A DNA stretch of 64,000 nucleotides from Longispora albida DSM 44784 (GCF_000379825.1 NZ_KB903834.1:479976-543975), one strand, 5' to 3'. Counted from the stretch's first letter, positions 53,251-62,203 are shown. A program made the numbers and translations. The notes: a model not told the origin generated them from the sequence alone.

Positions 53251-54108
53251 ATGGCAAACCCTTATCCGGTACCGGATCACGGCACGCTCGCATGGATCCG
53301 CGCGGTCCTCGGCGCCGATCCGGGCACCCCGGTCGCGCTGACCGGCGGGACAGCGCAGGCCGTCTGGCTGGTTCCCGCCGCTGACGGCCGTGAATACGTC
53401 ATGCGCCAGTGGAGCCGCCCCGGCTGGCGGGAATCCGACCCGCACCACAGCCCGGAGAACGAACTCGCGGCCCTCACGGCGCTGGCCGCCACCGGGCTGC
53501 CGGTACCGGAGGTGGTGGCCTGTGACGCGGCCGGCGAGCACGGCGACCACCCCGCGCTGCTGATGACCCGGCTACCCGGCCACATCGCGTCGAGCGCCAC
53601 GTACCGGGTGCCCGGCGACCCGCCCATGACTCCGGACATGATCCGGCAGCTCACCGAGGCCGCGCAGGTCGTGCACGGCCTCGCGGTACCGGCAGTCGGG
53701 CCGTACGAGCCCTACGGGGACCTGAGCGGCGCGGAGCCGCCGGAGGGCACGAGCCGGCCGGAGTTGTGGGAGCTGGCCTTCGAGACCGTCCTCAGTGGCC
53801 CGCCAGCGGCCCCGGAAGTCTTCGTCCACCGTGACTTCCACCCCGGGAACACGCTCTGGCTGGACGGCAGGCTGAGCGGCCTCATCGACTGGACGACAGC
53901 CGCACGCGGCCCGGCCGGGGTCGACTACGGGCACCTGCGCTGGAACCTGGTCGCCGCGTACGGCCTGGAGACCGCCGGCTCGGTGCTCCGCCACGCCCCC
54001 GACTACCACCCGTACTGGGACCTGCGGACGGTGGCGGACGCGGCTGAGCTGGTCGAGGACCTGCCGCTGTTCGAGCGGTACCTCGATTCGGTGCTCAGCC
54101 GGATCTGA
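53251..54108 (+). CDS. APH/choline-kinase-like phosphotransferase
   Basis: A 285-residue kinase-fold protein of the aminoglycoside phosphotransferase family. Conserved elements are a nucleotide-binding LTGGTAQAVWLVPA near 29-43, PVPEVVACD, LLMTRLPG, the catalytic loop VHRDFHPGNTLW with Asp195 and Asn200, and the metal site LIDWTTAARGP with Asp213. Such proteins phosphorylate small hydroxylated substrates; resistance to an aminoglycoside is only one possibility. The ATG at 53251 is behind a TAGATT box. It is followed 23 bp on by a GNAT gene, a pairing seen in resistance-type operons (inference). Confidence 0.87.
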   Translation: MANPYPVPDHGTLAWIRAVLGADPGTPVALTGGTAQAVWLVPAADGREYVMRQWSRPGWRESDPHHSPENELAALTALAATGLPVPEVVACDAAGEHGDHPALLMTRLPGHIASSATYRVPGDPPMTPDMIRQLTEAAQVVHGLAVPAVGPYEPYGDLSGAEPPEGTSRPELWELAFETVLSGPPAAPEVFVHRDFHPGNTLWLDGRLSGLIDWTTAARGPAGVDYGHLRWNLVAAYGLETAGSVLRHAPDYHPYWDLRTVADAAELVEDLPLFERYLDSVLSRI

Positions 54109-54131
54109 CGAGACCGGGTATGAAGGAACGC

Positions 54132-54608
54132 ATGGAAATCATGATCAGGCAGATCACCGCCGCTGACACCGCGAAGGCACGCGCACTGCGGATCGAGGCG
54201 CTGGCCGACGCGCCGCTGGCCTTCGGTACGAGGCTGGACGAGGCGTGCGCGCGGCCGAACGAGTTCTGGGCGGAGCAGACGGCGAACGGCGCGGCGGGGA
54301 CGAGCCAGGCGCAGTTCGTGGCGGTCGACGGGGAGGCGCTCGTCGGGTCGGTGATCGGGCTGGACCAGGGCGACCACACGTTCGTCATCGGGGTCTACGT
54401 CAGGCCCGGGTACCGGGGAAAGGGGCTGCTCGGCGGGCTCATGGCCGCCGTGGGTGACTGGTCGCCCCACGCGGAACTGCGGCTGGAGGTCACCAGCCCG
54501 GCGGCGCTGCGGGCGTACCAGAAAATTGGTTTCGCCGAAAACGGCAAGCTCGACTACTTCGTGCCGAAGGGGACGACGATCCGGCGGGAAATGACGAAGG
54601 TGGTCTGA
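54132..54608 (+). CDS. GNAT family N-acetyltransferase
   Basis: A 158-residue acetyltransferase. The acetyl-CoA-binding motif is VIGVYVRPGYRGKGLLGGLMAAV at about 84-106, with RGKGLLG as the pyrophosphate loop. The late LRLEVTSPAALRAYQKIGFAENGKLDYF matches motif B. Start choice: ATG at 54132 has AAGGA four to five bases upstream; ATGs at 54120 and 54141 are alternatives. It is in a probable operon with the phosphotransferase gene. It ends in a 12-bp bidirectional hairpin. Confidence 0.85.
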   Translation: MEIMIRQITAADTAKARALRIEALADAPLAFGTRLDEACARPNEFWAEQTANGAAGTSQAQFVAVDGEALVGSVIGLDQGDHTFVIGVYVRPGYRGKGLLGGLMAAVGDWSPHAELRLEVTSPAALRAYQKIGFAENGKLDYFVPKGTTIRREMTKVV

Positions 54609-54642
54609 GAGCGGCGCGGCGGGCCGGCCACGCCGCTCTCAG
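54605..54642. terminator. bidirectional hairpin between GNAT and PaaN genes
   Basis: Perfect 12-bp stem CTGAGAGCGGCG / CGCCGCTCTCAG (54605-54616, 54631-54642) with a 14-nt GC-rich loop, placed exactly between two convergent genes. Confidence 0.7.
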
Positions 54643-54650
54643 AGGTCTGC

Positions 54651-56306
54651 CTAGACGTGCCGGCGGGACTGGACGATCCGGAAGCGGTTCGCCACGTAGG
54701 CACCGTCGGTGAGGGCCGAGTTCGCGGCGCGGTTGGCGCCACTGGCGTGGAAGTCGGAGTACGCGGCCGACTGGTTGACGAAGACGCCACCGGTCAGGTT
54801 GATCGACAGGTGCGTGCCGACCTCGATCGCGGCCTCCTCGACCACGCGGAGGACCTCCTCGTCGTTCGAGTAGACCGAGGCGGTCAGCGCGCCCTTGGCG
54901 TCGACCGTCTTCGCGAAGAGCTCGACCGACTGCGCGGTGCTGTCGGTGGCGACCAGGAAGGAGATCGGGCCGAACCACTCCGTGCCGTAGGTGTCCTCGT
55001 CCGCCGCGTCGAGCTTGACGATCAGCGGGGTCCGGACGACGGCGTCGGGGAACTCGGGGTGGGCGTGCGCGACCGAGTCGAGCACGACCTCGCCGACCTT
55101 GCGGGCCAGGTCGAGGCGGCTGGTCACGCCGTCGTTGACGATCGCGCCGATCAGCTCGACCGCGCGGGCCGGGTCACCGGTCAGCTTCGCCACGGAGCCG
55201 GCGATGCCCGAAGCGACCTCGTCGAAGGACTTGTGGCCGTCGCCGGTCTCGATGCCGCCCCGCGGGATGAAGATGTTCTGCGAGGTGGTGCACATCTGGC
55301 CCGAGTAGAGGGACAGCGTGAAGGCGATGTTGCGGCACATGCCGGCGAAGTCGTCGGCCGAGTCGATGATGATCGTGTTGACGCCGGCCTTCTCCGTGTA
55401 CACGGAGGCCTGGCGGGCGTTGGCCTCCAGCCAGTCGCCGTACTCCGTCGAGCCGGTGAAGTCGACGATCTTGACCTCGGGCCGGGTGGCCAGCACGCTC
55501 GCCAGCTTCTCGCCGGAGGCCTCGGGGGCCAGCTGCACCAGGTTCGGGTCGAAGCCGGCCTCGGCCAGCACCGCCCGCGCCTCACGGACCGTGATCGCCA
55601 GCGGGGCGACCGCGCGCGGGTGCGGCTTGACGATCACCGGGTTGCCGGTGACGAGCGAGGCGAACAGGCCAGGGTAGGAGTTCCACGTCGGGAACGTGTT
55701 GCAGCCGATCACGAGCGCGAGGCCGCGCGGCACGACGTGGAAGGTCTTCGTCATCCGCAGCGGGTCGCCCTTGCCGGCGGGCTTCTCCCACGCGGCGGTC
55801 TCCGGGTGCCGGGTCATCTCGGCGTAGGAGTAGGCGACGGCCTCCAGCGCGCGCTCGAAGGCGTGCGCGGTGCCGGCCTGGAACGCCATCACGAAGGCCT
55901 GGCCGGTGGTGAACTGCACCGAGTACGCCAGCTCGAAGGTGTTCCTGGCGAGCCGGTCGAGGATCTCCAGGACCACGCCGGTGCGGGCCTGCGGGCCGGC
56001 CTCACGCCACGCGGGCAGCGCTGCCTGCGCGTTGGAGATCAGGGTGTCCGCGTCGAGCCGGGGGTAGGTGATCCCCATGTCGATGCCGAACGGGCTGGTC
56101 TCGGTGGCCACGCGGTCGGTCCCGTCGAGCGGGAAGTCACCGTTGCGGTAGGCGTCGAACGCGGCCCGGCCGTCAGCGGCGGCCGTCTCGCCCCAGACCC
56201 GCGGGCTGGGCGATTCCGGGTATGCCGACCAGTAGCCCCGCTCCCGGATCGCGGTGAGCGCGGCGTCGAGCTTCTCGCGGTGCTGGGCGAAGAGGTCCGA
56301 AGTCAT
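54651..56306 (-). CDS. paaN: phenylacetic acid degradation protein PaaN
   Basis: Aldehyde-dehydrogenase-family enzyme of the PaaN subgroup, associated with phenylacetate breakdown. The 551-residue protein starts SDLFAQHREKLDAALTAIRERGYWSAYPESPSPR, distinctive of PaaN. It contains VIGCNTFPTWNSYPGLFASLVTGNPVIVKPHP, Glu305 in SVYTEKAG and catalytic-type Cys339 in YSGQMCTTSQNIFIP. The ATG at 56304-56306 gives MTSDLF; an earlier ATG four codons upstream is possible. None of the paaABCDEK genes is nearby, so it is an orphan here. Confidence 0.92.
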   Translation of the reverse strand: MTSDLFAQHREKLDAALTAIRERGYWSAYPESPSPRVWGETAAADGRAAFDAYRNGDFPLDGTDRVATETSPFGIDMGITYPRLDADTLISNAQAALPAWREAGPQARTGVVLEILDRLARNTFELAYSVQFTTGQAFVMAFQAGTAHAFERALEAVAYSYAEMTRHPETAAWEKPAGKGDPLRMTKTFHVVPRGLALVIGCNTFPTWNSYPGLFASLVTGNPVIVKPHPRAVAPLAITVREARAVLAEAGFDPNLVQLAPEASGEKLASVLATRPEVKIVDFTGSTEYGDWLEANARQASVYTEKAGVNTIIIDSADDFAGMCRNIAFTLSLYSGQMCTTSQNIFIPRGGIETGDGHKSFDEVASGIAGSVAKLTGDPARAVELIGAIVNDGVTSRLDLARKVGEVVLDSVAHAHPEFPDAVVRTPLIVKLDAADEDTYGTEWFGPISFLVATDSTAQSVELFAKTVDAKGALTASVYSNDEEVLRVVEEAAIEVGTHLSINLTGGVFVNQSAAYSDFHASGANRAANSALTDGAYVANRFRIVQSRRHV

Positions 56307-56490
56307 GCCCACCATCATGCACCCGCTGTGACAGGTTCACGCAATCCGATCATCAACGTGTCATGACAGCCCGGGACCCGGTACGCGGCCATCAGCGGCG
56401 TCCGGCCGATCACCTGGCCGGTCATCAGGGCGGAGGCAGGCCCCGGCCGGGACTTGCGGGCAGGCTGCGACGTAGATCACAGTCCCCCGG

Positions 56491-57216
56491 TCAGCAGTCC
56501 GGGGCTGTGCCTTCGGAGGTCACGTACCCGCTGTGGACGTAGTTCCCGTCGGAGAGGCGGTACCAGTCGCCGGTCTGGCAGTCGAGCGGCAGCACGGCGG
56601 CGCTGGCCGCGACGGCGACGATCCGGTATCCCGTTCCGGGGCCGGACCTGACGTTCAGCAGGCCGGACTCGACAGCCACCTTGCCGCTGGCCGGGGAGCC
56701 GCTCGTCCAGAGGAAGGTGGCGATGATCCACGCGTTGCTCGTCAGGCCGAGGCCGTCCCAGAAGGTACCGTCAGCGAGGTCGATGCCGGCCGGGTTGCTG
56801 ACCGTCCGGCCGAACTCGTCCTTGCCCCGGTTGTAGCCGCCCTCGATGGCCGCCTGCGCCATCGGCAGGCCCCGGGGCAGGTCGCACCACCACTCGCGGA
56901 GTTCGTTCCAGTAGTCGTCGTGCGTGTTCCACGGGCCGACGTCCCACACGGGGGCGTACTCGCAGCGGGCGCCGTCCTCGGTGCAAACCTTCACCGTGTA
57001 CTCGCCGCCGCCCTTGCTCGACAGTCCGCGCCGGGACGGCAGGGCGACGAAGTGGTCCCGTTCGGTGATGACGTGACCGTTGGCCGTCGTCTTGCCGACG
57101 AGCCCCTCCCTGGTGGCGTACACCCTGGACTGGAAGGGGCTCCCCTCGGACGCGTGTGCTGGGGCAGCCATGAACGGAGTGAGCAGGATCAGCGCAGTAA
57201 CCGCTCTTAGCCACAT
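56491..57216 (-). CDS. secreted protein with C-terminal SH3 domain
   Basis: A 241-residue exported protein. The signal peptide spans about 1-22 (cleavage after AHA). A ~140-residue N-terminal domain follows, with RREGL-type strands and TVKVCTEDGARCEYAPVWDVGPWNTHDDYWNE (two cysteines), of a kind found in actinomycete cell-wall-associated proteins. Residues about 178-241 are a bacterial SH3b domain (SGLLNVRSGPGTGYRIV, then LDCQTGDWYRL, SGYV), usually peptidoglycan-binding. The start is supported by TAATGT 6 nt upstream. No catalytic residues are recognised. Confidence 0.84.
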   Translation of the reverse strand: MWLRAVTALILLTPFMAAPAHASEGSPFQSRVYATREGLVGKTTANGHVITERDHFVALPSRRGLSSKGGGEYTVKVCTEDGARCEYAPVWDVGPWNTHDDYWNELREWWCDLPRGLPMAQAAIEGGYNRGKDEFGRTVSNPAGIDLADGTFWDGLGLTSNAWIIATFLWTSGSPASGKVAVESGLLNVRSGPGTGYRIVAVAASAAVLPLDCQTGDWYRLSDGNYVHSGYVTSEGTAPDC

Positions 57217-57222
57217 ACCGGC

Positions 57223-57228
57223 ACATTA
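57223..57228 (-). promoter_or_regulatory. leaderless-type -10 box TAATGT (minus strand)
   Basis: Ends 6 nt before the ATG at 57216 on the minus strand; the same hexamer and gap as before the gene at 33696. Confidence 0.6.
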
Positions 57229-57236
57229 GTGCTGAT

Positions 57237-58253
57237 TTAGAACTCCTGCTGCCAGTTCACCCAGGTGTCAACGAAACGGAAACCCATCCGCTCATTGATC
57301 ACGATCATGTACCCGTTGGACGCCGCGTTCCACGTGTCCACCGCCCGCAGGTCCGGGTGCACGGCCCGCACCCGCGCCAGGTTCTCCAGCTTCACGACCG
57401 TGCCGAGCCGGTGACCACGGTGGTCGGGGTCGGCGATCGTGTTGTGCTGCCAGCCGTGCCACTCGATGCCCTGGCTCATGCCGATCGCGGTGTACGCGGC
57501 GAGCTGGCCGGAGGCGGTGTGCACCAGGCCGGCCCCGTAGTGCGTACGCTTCCGCGCGTCGGCAGCGGCCTCGCCGGCCCGGATCCGTTCGCGGTCGTAG
57601 TTCTCCTTCTCCAGCACCAGGTCGCCGGTCGGCGAGTCGGTGAGGAGCCGGCCGTCGAGGTACGCGACCCCGTCGATGATCTCGTCCGGCGCGTGGTTGC
57701 CCCAGGTCACCAGCTCGTACCCCTCGGCGTGCGTCCACGCCTCGGCCAGCTGGGCCGCCAGGTCCTCGTCGGACACCACACCCGGCGTCCAGCGGCGGCG
57801 CGCCTCGTCGTGCACCCGCTTCGCACCCATCACCAGCGCGAAAGCGTTACCGGGGCCGTGCTTCGAGGCGGTGTCGTCCGGAGCGGCCTCACCCGCGTAC
57901 CCGACGATCCGCTTGCGGCCGTTGGCCTTGGCGCGCTCCACGGCCTTGGCGTACAGCGCGGTACCGATGCCCTTGCGCCGGTGGTCCGGGTGGACCATCA
58001 GATCCACATCGGAGTTCTCCACGTTGTCCAGGGTCGGCATGCCCAGGTCGAAGAGCCCCACGAGCTCGCCGCCGTCCACGGCGATCCAGTACTCCCTCTT
58101 GCTGCCTGGCCATGGATGACTCAGACCGTCGATGCATTCCTCGCGTGTCGTCTCCGGGAAGTCCGGCACGTCATACGCCATGGTCTCGGCGATGAGCCGC
58201 ATCCGGGCCTCGAGAGCCGCCGCGTCAGAGAGGTCAAGCTGCACGATTTCCAT
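57237..58253 (-). CDS. double-domain GNAT acetyltransferase (MshD-like layout)
   Basis: A 338-residue protein with two GNAT folds in tandem, as in mycothiol synthase. The first acetyl-CoA loop is VDLMVHPDHRRKGIGTALYAKAVERA (about 83-108), with RRKGIG. The second, around residue 268-290, is NTIADPDHRGHRLGTVVKLENLARV, with RGHRLG. The GCN5-type ends are NAASNGYMIVINERMGF. The architecture resembles MshD, but the sequence is of the generic actinobacterial GNAT pair, so a mycothiol role is not claimed. ATG at 58251-58253. Its upstream region is unusually long. Confidence 0.87.
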   Translation of the reverse strand: MEIVQLDLSDAAALEARMRLIAETMAYDVPDFPETTREECIDGLSHPWPGSKREYWIAVDGGELVGLFDLGMPTLDNVENSDVDLMVHPDHRRKGIGTALYAKAVERAKANGRKRIVGYAGEAAPDDTASKHGPGNAFALVMGAKRVHDEARRRWTPGVVSDEDLAAQLAEAWTHAEGYELVTWGNHAPDEIIDGVAYLDGRLLTDSPTGDLVLEKENYDRERIRAGEAAADARKRTHYGAGLVHTASGQLAAYTAIGMSQGIEWHGWQHNTIADPDHRGHRLGTVVKLENLARVRAVHPDLRAVDTWNAASNGYMIVINERMGFRFVDTWVNWQQEF

Positions 58254-58641
58254 AGCGCCAGGGTGAACGGCACCAGCGCTGTCCGCGACCGATTTACGGG
58301 ATGGGGGCCGATGGTGCCCGATGGGGCCAGACCGGGCCCGGAATTGGTCGAGAGGACGCTCGCGTTCGCTGTGACACCGCTCAGGTGCGGCACCACAGCG
58401 CCGGACAGATCCGGTGATGTGCGGCGTCCTCCCGCGCTCAGAATCCTCTGGCCTCTACCACCCGGGCGTCAAGCTGCCAACTGATCCCGATCGATCGTTA
58501 AGTTAACGTTGCGTGCCGGCACGCCGGGCCCTTCCCGGCCGGCGCGCCGGACGACCTGCACACGTAATGCTCATGTTAGGTTACTCACCGTAACTGCTGT
58601 GACCTAAGTCACAGGCGGGACTGATCCCGGGCCGGCCACGG
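58254..58641. other. 388-bp gene-free region with palindromes and a GlxR/CRP-like site
   Basis: Between the double-GNAT gene and thrC, both on the minus strand. It holds a CRP-type site (58598-58613), a palindrome CGTTAA-G-TTAACG at 58497-58509, and GC-rich inverted repeats around 58515-58551 (GCCGGG/CCCGGC, CCGGCGCGCCGG) that may terminate thrC. No credible coding region seen. Confidence 0.6.
58598..58613. promoter_or_regulatory. CRP/GlxR-type operator
   Basis: TGTGA-CCTAAG-TCACA fits the CRP consensus TGTGA-N6-TCACA and the GlxR variant with TA in the spacer. The wider palindrome CTGTGAC-CTAA-GTCACAG is perfect (58597-58614). It lies 28 bp downstream of the thrC stop and about 350 bp upstream of the double-GNAT start. 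Confidence 0.75.
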
Positions 58642-59898
58642 CTAGAGCAGCCCGGCCTCCCTGGCGGCCCGCAGCGACGGCTTCACCTGGTGCGTCGGTC
58701 CAACCTGGCCGGCCACGGCGTCCACAGTCTTCAGACCCTCACCAGTGTTGTACACGACCGTCTCAGCAGCCGGATCCAGCTTGCCACTCGCGACAAGCTT
58801 CTTGAGGACGGCCACGGTCACGCCACCAGCCGTCTCCGCGAACACGCCCGTGGTACTGGCCAGCAGCTCGATACCCTCACGGATCTCGTCGTCGGTGGCC
58901 GAGTCCATCCAGCCACCCGTACGCCGGACCGACTCCAGCGCGTAGACCCCGGCCGCCGGGTCGCCGATGTTGAGGGACTTCGCGATCCCGGTCGGCTTGA
59001 CCGGCGTGATGTCCTCGGCGCCGGCGTGCAGGGCCGTGGCGATCGGCTTGCAGCCCTCGGACTGGGCGCCGAACACCTTCCATGGCCGGTGCTCGACCAG
59101 CCCGATCTCGACCAGCTCCTCGAAGGCCTTGTCCACCTTGGTCAGCAGCTCGCCACTGGCCATCGGGATCACGACCTGCTCCGGCAGCCGCCAGCCGAGC
59201 TGCTCGGCGACCTCGTAGCCGAGCGTCTTGGAACCCTCGGCGTAGTACGGCCGGACGTTCACGTTGACGAACGCCGTGTCCTCGAAGGCGTCGGTCTCGG
59301 TCAGCTCGCCACAGAGCCGGTTCACGTCGTCGTAGGAACCCTCGACCGCGACGAGCTGCCCGCCGTAGACGGCCGTTGTCACGACCTTGCCCTGCTCCAG
59401 GTCGTACGGGATGAAGACGATGCTGGGCACCCCGGCCCGCGCACCGTGCGCGGCCACGGAGTTGGCGAGGTTACCGGTCGACGCGCACGCGAACCGCGTG
59501 AAGCCGAGCCCCTTGGCAGCGCTGAGCGCCACGGACACGACCCGGTCCTTGAAGGAGTGGGTGGGGTTGGCTGAGTCGTCCTTCACCCACAGCGTCCCCG
59601 TCATGCCGATCGCCCTGGCCAGCGCGTCAGCCCGGACGAGCGGCGTGAGGCCCGGGTCGAGGGATACGCGGGTGGCCGGGTCCTGGCCGGCGGGGAGCAG
59701 CGGGGCGTACCGCCAGATGTTCTGCGGGCCGGCCTCGATCTGCTCGCGGGTGACGCGGGCCAGGGCCTCGGCGTCGTAGGCGACCTCGAGCGGGCCGAAA
59801 CACTGGTAACAGGCGTGCTGGGCGATCAGCGGATACTCAGCGGCACAGGCCCGGCAGACCAGGGCACGGGCGGGTGAGGCGACAGCGAGCAGCGTCAT
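58642..59898 (-). CDS. thrC: threonine synthase
   Basis: PLP enzyme converting O-phospho-L-homoserine to L-threonine. The 418-residue protein has an N-terminal zinc-ribbon-like cysteine set (Cys15, Cys18, Cys30, Cys33), then GLTPLVRADALARAIG, the PLP lysine Lys117 in NPTHSFKDRVVS, CASTGNLANSVAAHGAR, and a late TVVYNTGEGLKT. The ATG at 59896-59898 has GGAAGGAA upstream at about 10-nt spacing; an ATG further upstream (59917) is possible. Homoserine kinase and dehydrogenase genes are not adjacent. Monocistronic. Confidence 0.95.
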   Translation of the reverse strand: MTLLAVASPARALVCRACAAEYPLIAQHACYQCFGPLEVAYDAEALARVTREQIEAGPQNIWRYAPLLPAGQDPATRVSLDPGLTPLVRADALARAIGMTGTLWVKDDSANPTHSFKDRVVSVALSAAKGLGFTRFACASTGNLANSVAAHGARAGVPSIVFIPYDLEQGKVVTTAVYGGQLVAVEGSYDDVNRLCGELTETDAFEDTAFVNVNVRPYYAEGSKTLGYEVAEQLGWRLPEQVVIPMASGELLTKVDKAFEELVEIGLVEHRPWKVFGAQSEGCKPIATALHAGAEDITPVKPTGIAKSLNIGDPAAGVYALESVRRTGGWMDSATDDEIREGIELLASTTGVFAETAGGVTVAVLKKLVASGKLDPAAETVVYNTGEGLKTVDAVAGQVGPTHQVKPSLRAAREAGLL

Positions 59899-60038
59899 AA
59901 CGCGCGGGTTCCTTCCCATCTTTCCCGGATCTGATCGATTTGATCGTCCGGGCCGGAATTGGCACCTAACCCACGAATGTGGCGGTTGCCGGAGCGTCAA
60001 CGGGCCGTTCCCTCGGCTCCTCTGGATGAGGTATGTAG

Positions 60039-60060
60039 TTGTGGCCTTGCACTTGTGGCC
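60039..60060 (+). repeat. direct repeat TTGTGGCC x2 upstream of the XRE regulator
   Basis: TTGTGGCC at 60039-60046 and 60053-60060, 14 bp apart, about 90-110 bp before the regulator start at 60148. A candidate binding site for that regulator; inferred from position only. Confidence 0.35.
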
Positions 60061-60147
60061 GACAGTCTATGGGTTTTTTCCATCACCCGACACGTGAGCC
60101 CCACCACGATCGTTGAACAGGATGATCGGGGACGAGGAGGTCGGAAG

Positions 60148-61020
60148 ATGGCGGTTGGGCACAGCCCGATGGTCCGCCGCAGCAGGCTGGGTGCCGAGCT
60201 GCGCAAGCTCCGCCGTGACAAGAACCTGACCATCGCCCAGGTGTCGGTGCTGATCGGCTGGCAGGCGTCCGAGCTGAGCCGTCTCGAGAACGGCAAGCTC
60301 CGCCCTGACCTGTCCGTCGTCATGGACATCCTCGACGCGCTGGAGTGCATCGGCCCCGAACGGGAGATGCTGATCAGCATGGCGCGCGACGCCAACCAGC
60401 GCGGCTGGTGGAAGGCGATGGTCGGGCCGATGTTCGAGCGCTACCGGCAGATCGCGGAGATCGAGGCCGGCGCGACGGAGATCCGTCAGATCACGATGCT
60501 GTTCGTGCCGGGGCTGCTCCAGACGGAGGAGTACGCCCGTTCCCGGCTCTCGAACACGCCGGGCCTGACGGAGGCGAGCGCCGTCCAGACAGCGATCAAT
60601 GGTCGCCTGACGCGGCAGAAGCTCCTCGACAACGAGGAGACGCAGTACTCGGTCCTGATGGACGAGGGAATACTCCACCGGAGGACGTGCGAGCCGGGCA
60701 TGCTGGCCGACCAGTTCCGGCACCTGCTGAAGATCGGGCAGCGGTCCAACATCGACATCAGGATCATCCCGTTCGTCGCGGAGATCTACGAACGGACGCA
60801 GATCACTTCAGGTTTCACTCTTTTCCGGTACGCGAGCCCGGATGATCCGCGGGTGGCCTACGTGGAGACCAGCACCGTGGATCTCGTCCTCAGCGACCGT
60901 GAGGACCTGGCCCGCTACGAGAAGATGCACGAAGAATTCGGTGCCCATGCACTGAATGCGGCCGACTCACTCGCGCTGATCGAGGACGCGGTCGAAAGAT
61001 TCCAGCCCAAGGGAACATGA
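60148..61020 (+). CDS. XRE-family regulator with DUF5753 domain
   Basis: A 290-residue DNA-binding protein of a family expanded in sporulating actinomycetes. The helix-turn-helix lies at about 13-60: LGAELRKLRRDKNLTIAQVS, then ASELSRLENGKLRP. The C-terminal DUF5753 domain includes FVPGLLQTEEYARSRL and LMDEGILHRR, and RIIPFVAEIYERTQITSGFTLFRY. GAGGAGG stands 7 nt before the ATG. Its stop overlaps the DUF397 gene start (ATGATG), the classical regulator/partner pair, often linked to development or secondary metabolism. Confidence 0.93.
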   Translation: MAVGHSPMVRRSRLGAELRKLRRDKNLTIAQVSVLIGWQASELSRLENGKLRPDLSVVMDILDALECIGPEREMLISMARDANQRGWWKAMVGPMFERYRQIAEIEAGATEIRQITMLFVPGLLQTEEYARSRLSNTPGLTEASAVQTAINGRLTRQKLLDNEETQYSVLMDEGILHRRTCEPGMLADQFRHLLKIGQRSNIDIRIIPFVAEIYERTQITSGFTLFRYASPDDPRVAYVETSTVDLVLSDREDLARYEKMHEEFGAHALNAADSLALIEDAVERFQPKGT

Positions 61021-61220
61021 TGTTTGATTCACCGTTCGATGCCTGGCACAAGTCCACCCGCAGCGACGCTGGTGGGTGTGTCGAGGTCTCGGCGAACACG
61101 GACCGGACGCTGATCGGGGTACGGGACACCACCCACAGGACCGGTGGGACCTTGTCGTTCAGCATCGCTGACTGGCGGGGTTTCATCGTCGAGGCGAAGC
61201 ACGGCGTGTTCGATCGCTGA
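61020..61220 (+). CDS. DUF397 small protein
   Basis: A 66-residue DUF397 protein: WHKSTRSDAGGCVEVSA at about 8-24, RTLIGVRDTTHR, then FSIADWRGFIVEAKHG. It matches the partner proteins that act with XRE-DUF5753 regulators, probably as small antagonists (shown for some Streptomyces pairs). The first of two overlapping ATGs (61017) overlaps the regulator stop; the second at 61020 is used here. Both give coupled translation. A strong terminator follows. Confidence 0.92.
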   Translation: MFDSPFDAWHKSTRSDAGGCVEVSANTDRTLIGVRDTTHRTGGTLSFSIADWRGFIVEAKHGVFDR

Positions 61221-61233
61221 GGCGAAGCGTATA

Positions 61234-61273
61234 GGACTCTGGCCCGGTCTCCGACCGGGCCAGAGTCCTTTTT
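61234..61273 (+). terminator. very strong terminator after the XRE-DUF397 operon
   Basis: Perfect 16-bp stem GGACTCTGGCCCGGTC / GACCGGGCCAGAGTCC (61234-61249, 61253-61268), 3-nt loop, then TTTTT. Confidence 0.96.
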
Positions 61274-61339
61274 GGGCAGAAGTCTATTCAGTCACCGGAA
61301 TAGGCGCCGATCGGACTGTGCAGTCACCCTGCGCACCGA

Positions 61340-61345
61340 TATCTT
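61340..61345 (+). promoter_or_regulatory. leaderless-type -10 box TATCTT
   Basis: Ends 6 nt before the ATG of the second XRE regulator at 61352. Confidence 0.55.
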
Positions 61346-61351
61346 CGACGC

Positions 61352-62203
61352 ATGGCCACGTCACCTACGTCGGCTGCCCGCGTCCACCAGATCGGTGCGG
61401 CCCTCCGCGAACTCCGCGAATCAACCGGTCTGAGCGGCAGCCGGGTCGCCGCCCGGACCGGCATCAGCCAGTCCAAGATCTCCAAGATCGAGAATGGGCT
61501 GATCCGTCCGACCGCCGGCGAGACCGCCCGGCTGCTCAGTGCGCTCGGCGCCTCAGAGGAAACCAAGGCTCAGATCGTCGAGCAGGCACAGGCTGCCCAG
61601 GTCACGTTCACGACGATCGGGCAGTACAAGCAGCTCGGGCTGGACCGCCACCAGCACCGCGTCGCCGCCTGGGAAGGCGCGGCGAACGAGCTTCACCATC
61701 TGTCGGTCGCTCTGGTGTCAGGGCTCCTGCAGAGCCCGGCGTACATCCGGGGGATCTTCGCTATGCCCGCGTACCGGGACCGGCCTGATGCCGAGGCCGC
61801 CGTCGCTGGCCGGCTGGAACGCCAGAAGATCCTTCACGAGCCCGATCGCGTGTTCAACTTCGTGCTCATGGAGTCCGCGCTACGACATCGCATCGTCTCC
61901 GCGCCGGACATGGCCGACCAGGCTGATCATCTGGTCGCGATGTCCCGGCTCCCCCAGATCAGGATCTCTGTCCTGCCGATGGCCGTCAGGCTCCCCACCG
62001 AGATCCTGCACGCGTTCTCTATTTTCGATCGCGACTGGGTGCTGGTGGAGACCAGTCACGGGGATCTCAAGAGTCTCCGGCCTGAGGACACCCGGAGTTA
62101 CCTGGAGCGGTTCGAGTTGCTGCAGGGGGCGGCGCTGCAGGGGGATGACGTGCGGGCGTTCCTGGGCGAGGTCGCAGCTCAGTACCGGGCCGACGTGGAC
62201 TGA
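61352..62203 (+). CDS. second XRE-family regulator with DUF5753 domain
   Basis: A 283-residue relative of the upstream regulator. Helix-turn-helix at about 15-60: IGAALRELRESTGLSGSRVAARTGISQSKISKIENGL. The DUF5753 domain includes VSGLLQSPAYIRGIFAMP and LMESALRHRI. It also has ISVLPMAVRLPTEILHAFSIFD, then DTRSYLERFELLQ. It has no DUF397 gene behind it; instead a small unknown gene follows 86 bp on. TATCTT 6 nt before the ATG fixes the start. The two XRE genes are probably old duplicates given their distinct sequences. Confidence 0.9.
   Translation: MATSPTSAARVHQIGAALRELRESTGLSGSRVAARTGISQSKISKIENGLIRPTAGETARLLSALGASEETKAQIVEQAQAAQVTFTTIGQYKQLGLDRHQHRVAAWEGAANELHHLSVALVSGLLQSPAYIRGIFAMPAYRDRPDAEAAVAGRLERQKILHEPDRVFNFVLMESALRHRIVSAPDMADQADHLVAMSRLPQIRISVLPMAVRLPTEILHAFSIFDRDWVLVETSHGDLKSLRPEDTRSYLERFELLQGAALQGDDVRAFLGEVAAQYRADVD

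Noticed and set aside
59899..60147. Riboswitch or T-box leader upstream of thrC
   Set aside because: No T-box sequence, anti-terminator or known aptamer core was recognised in this region.
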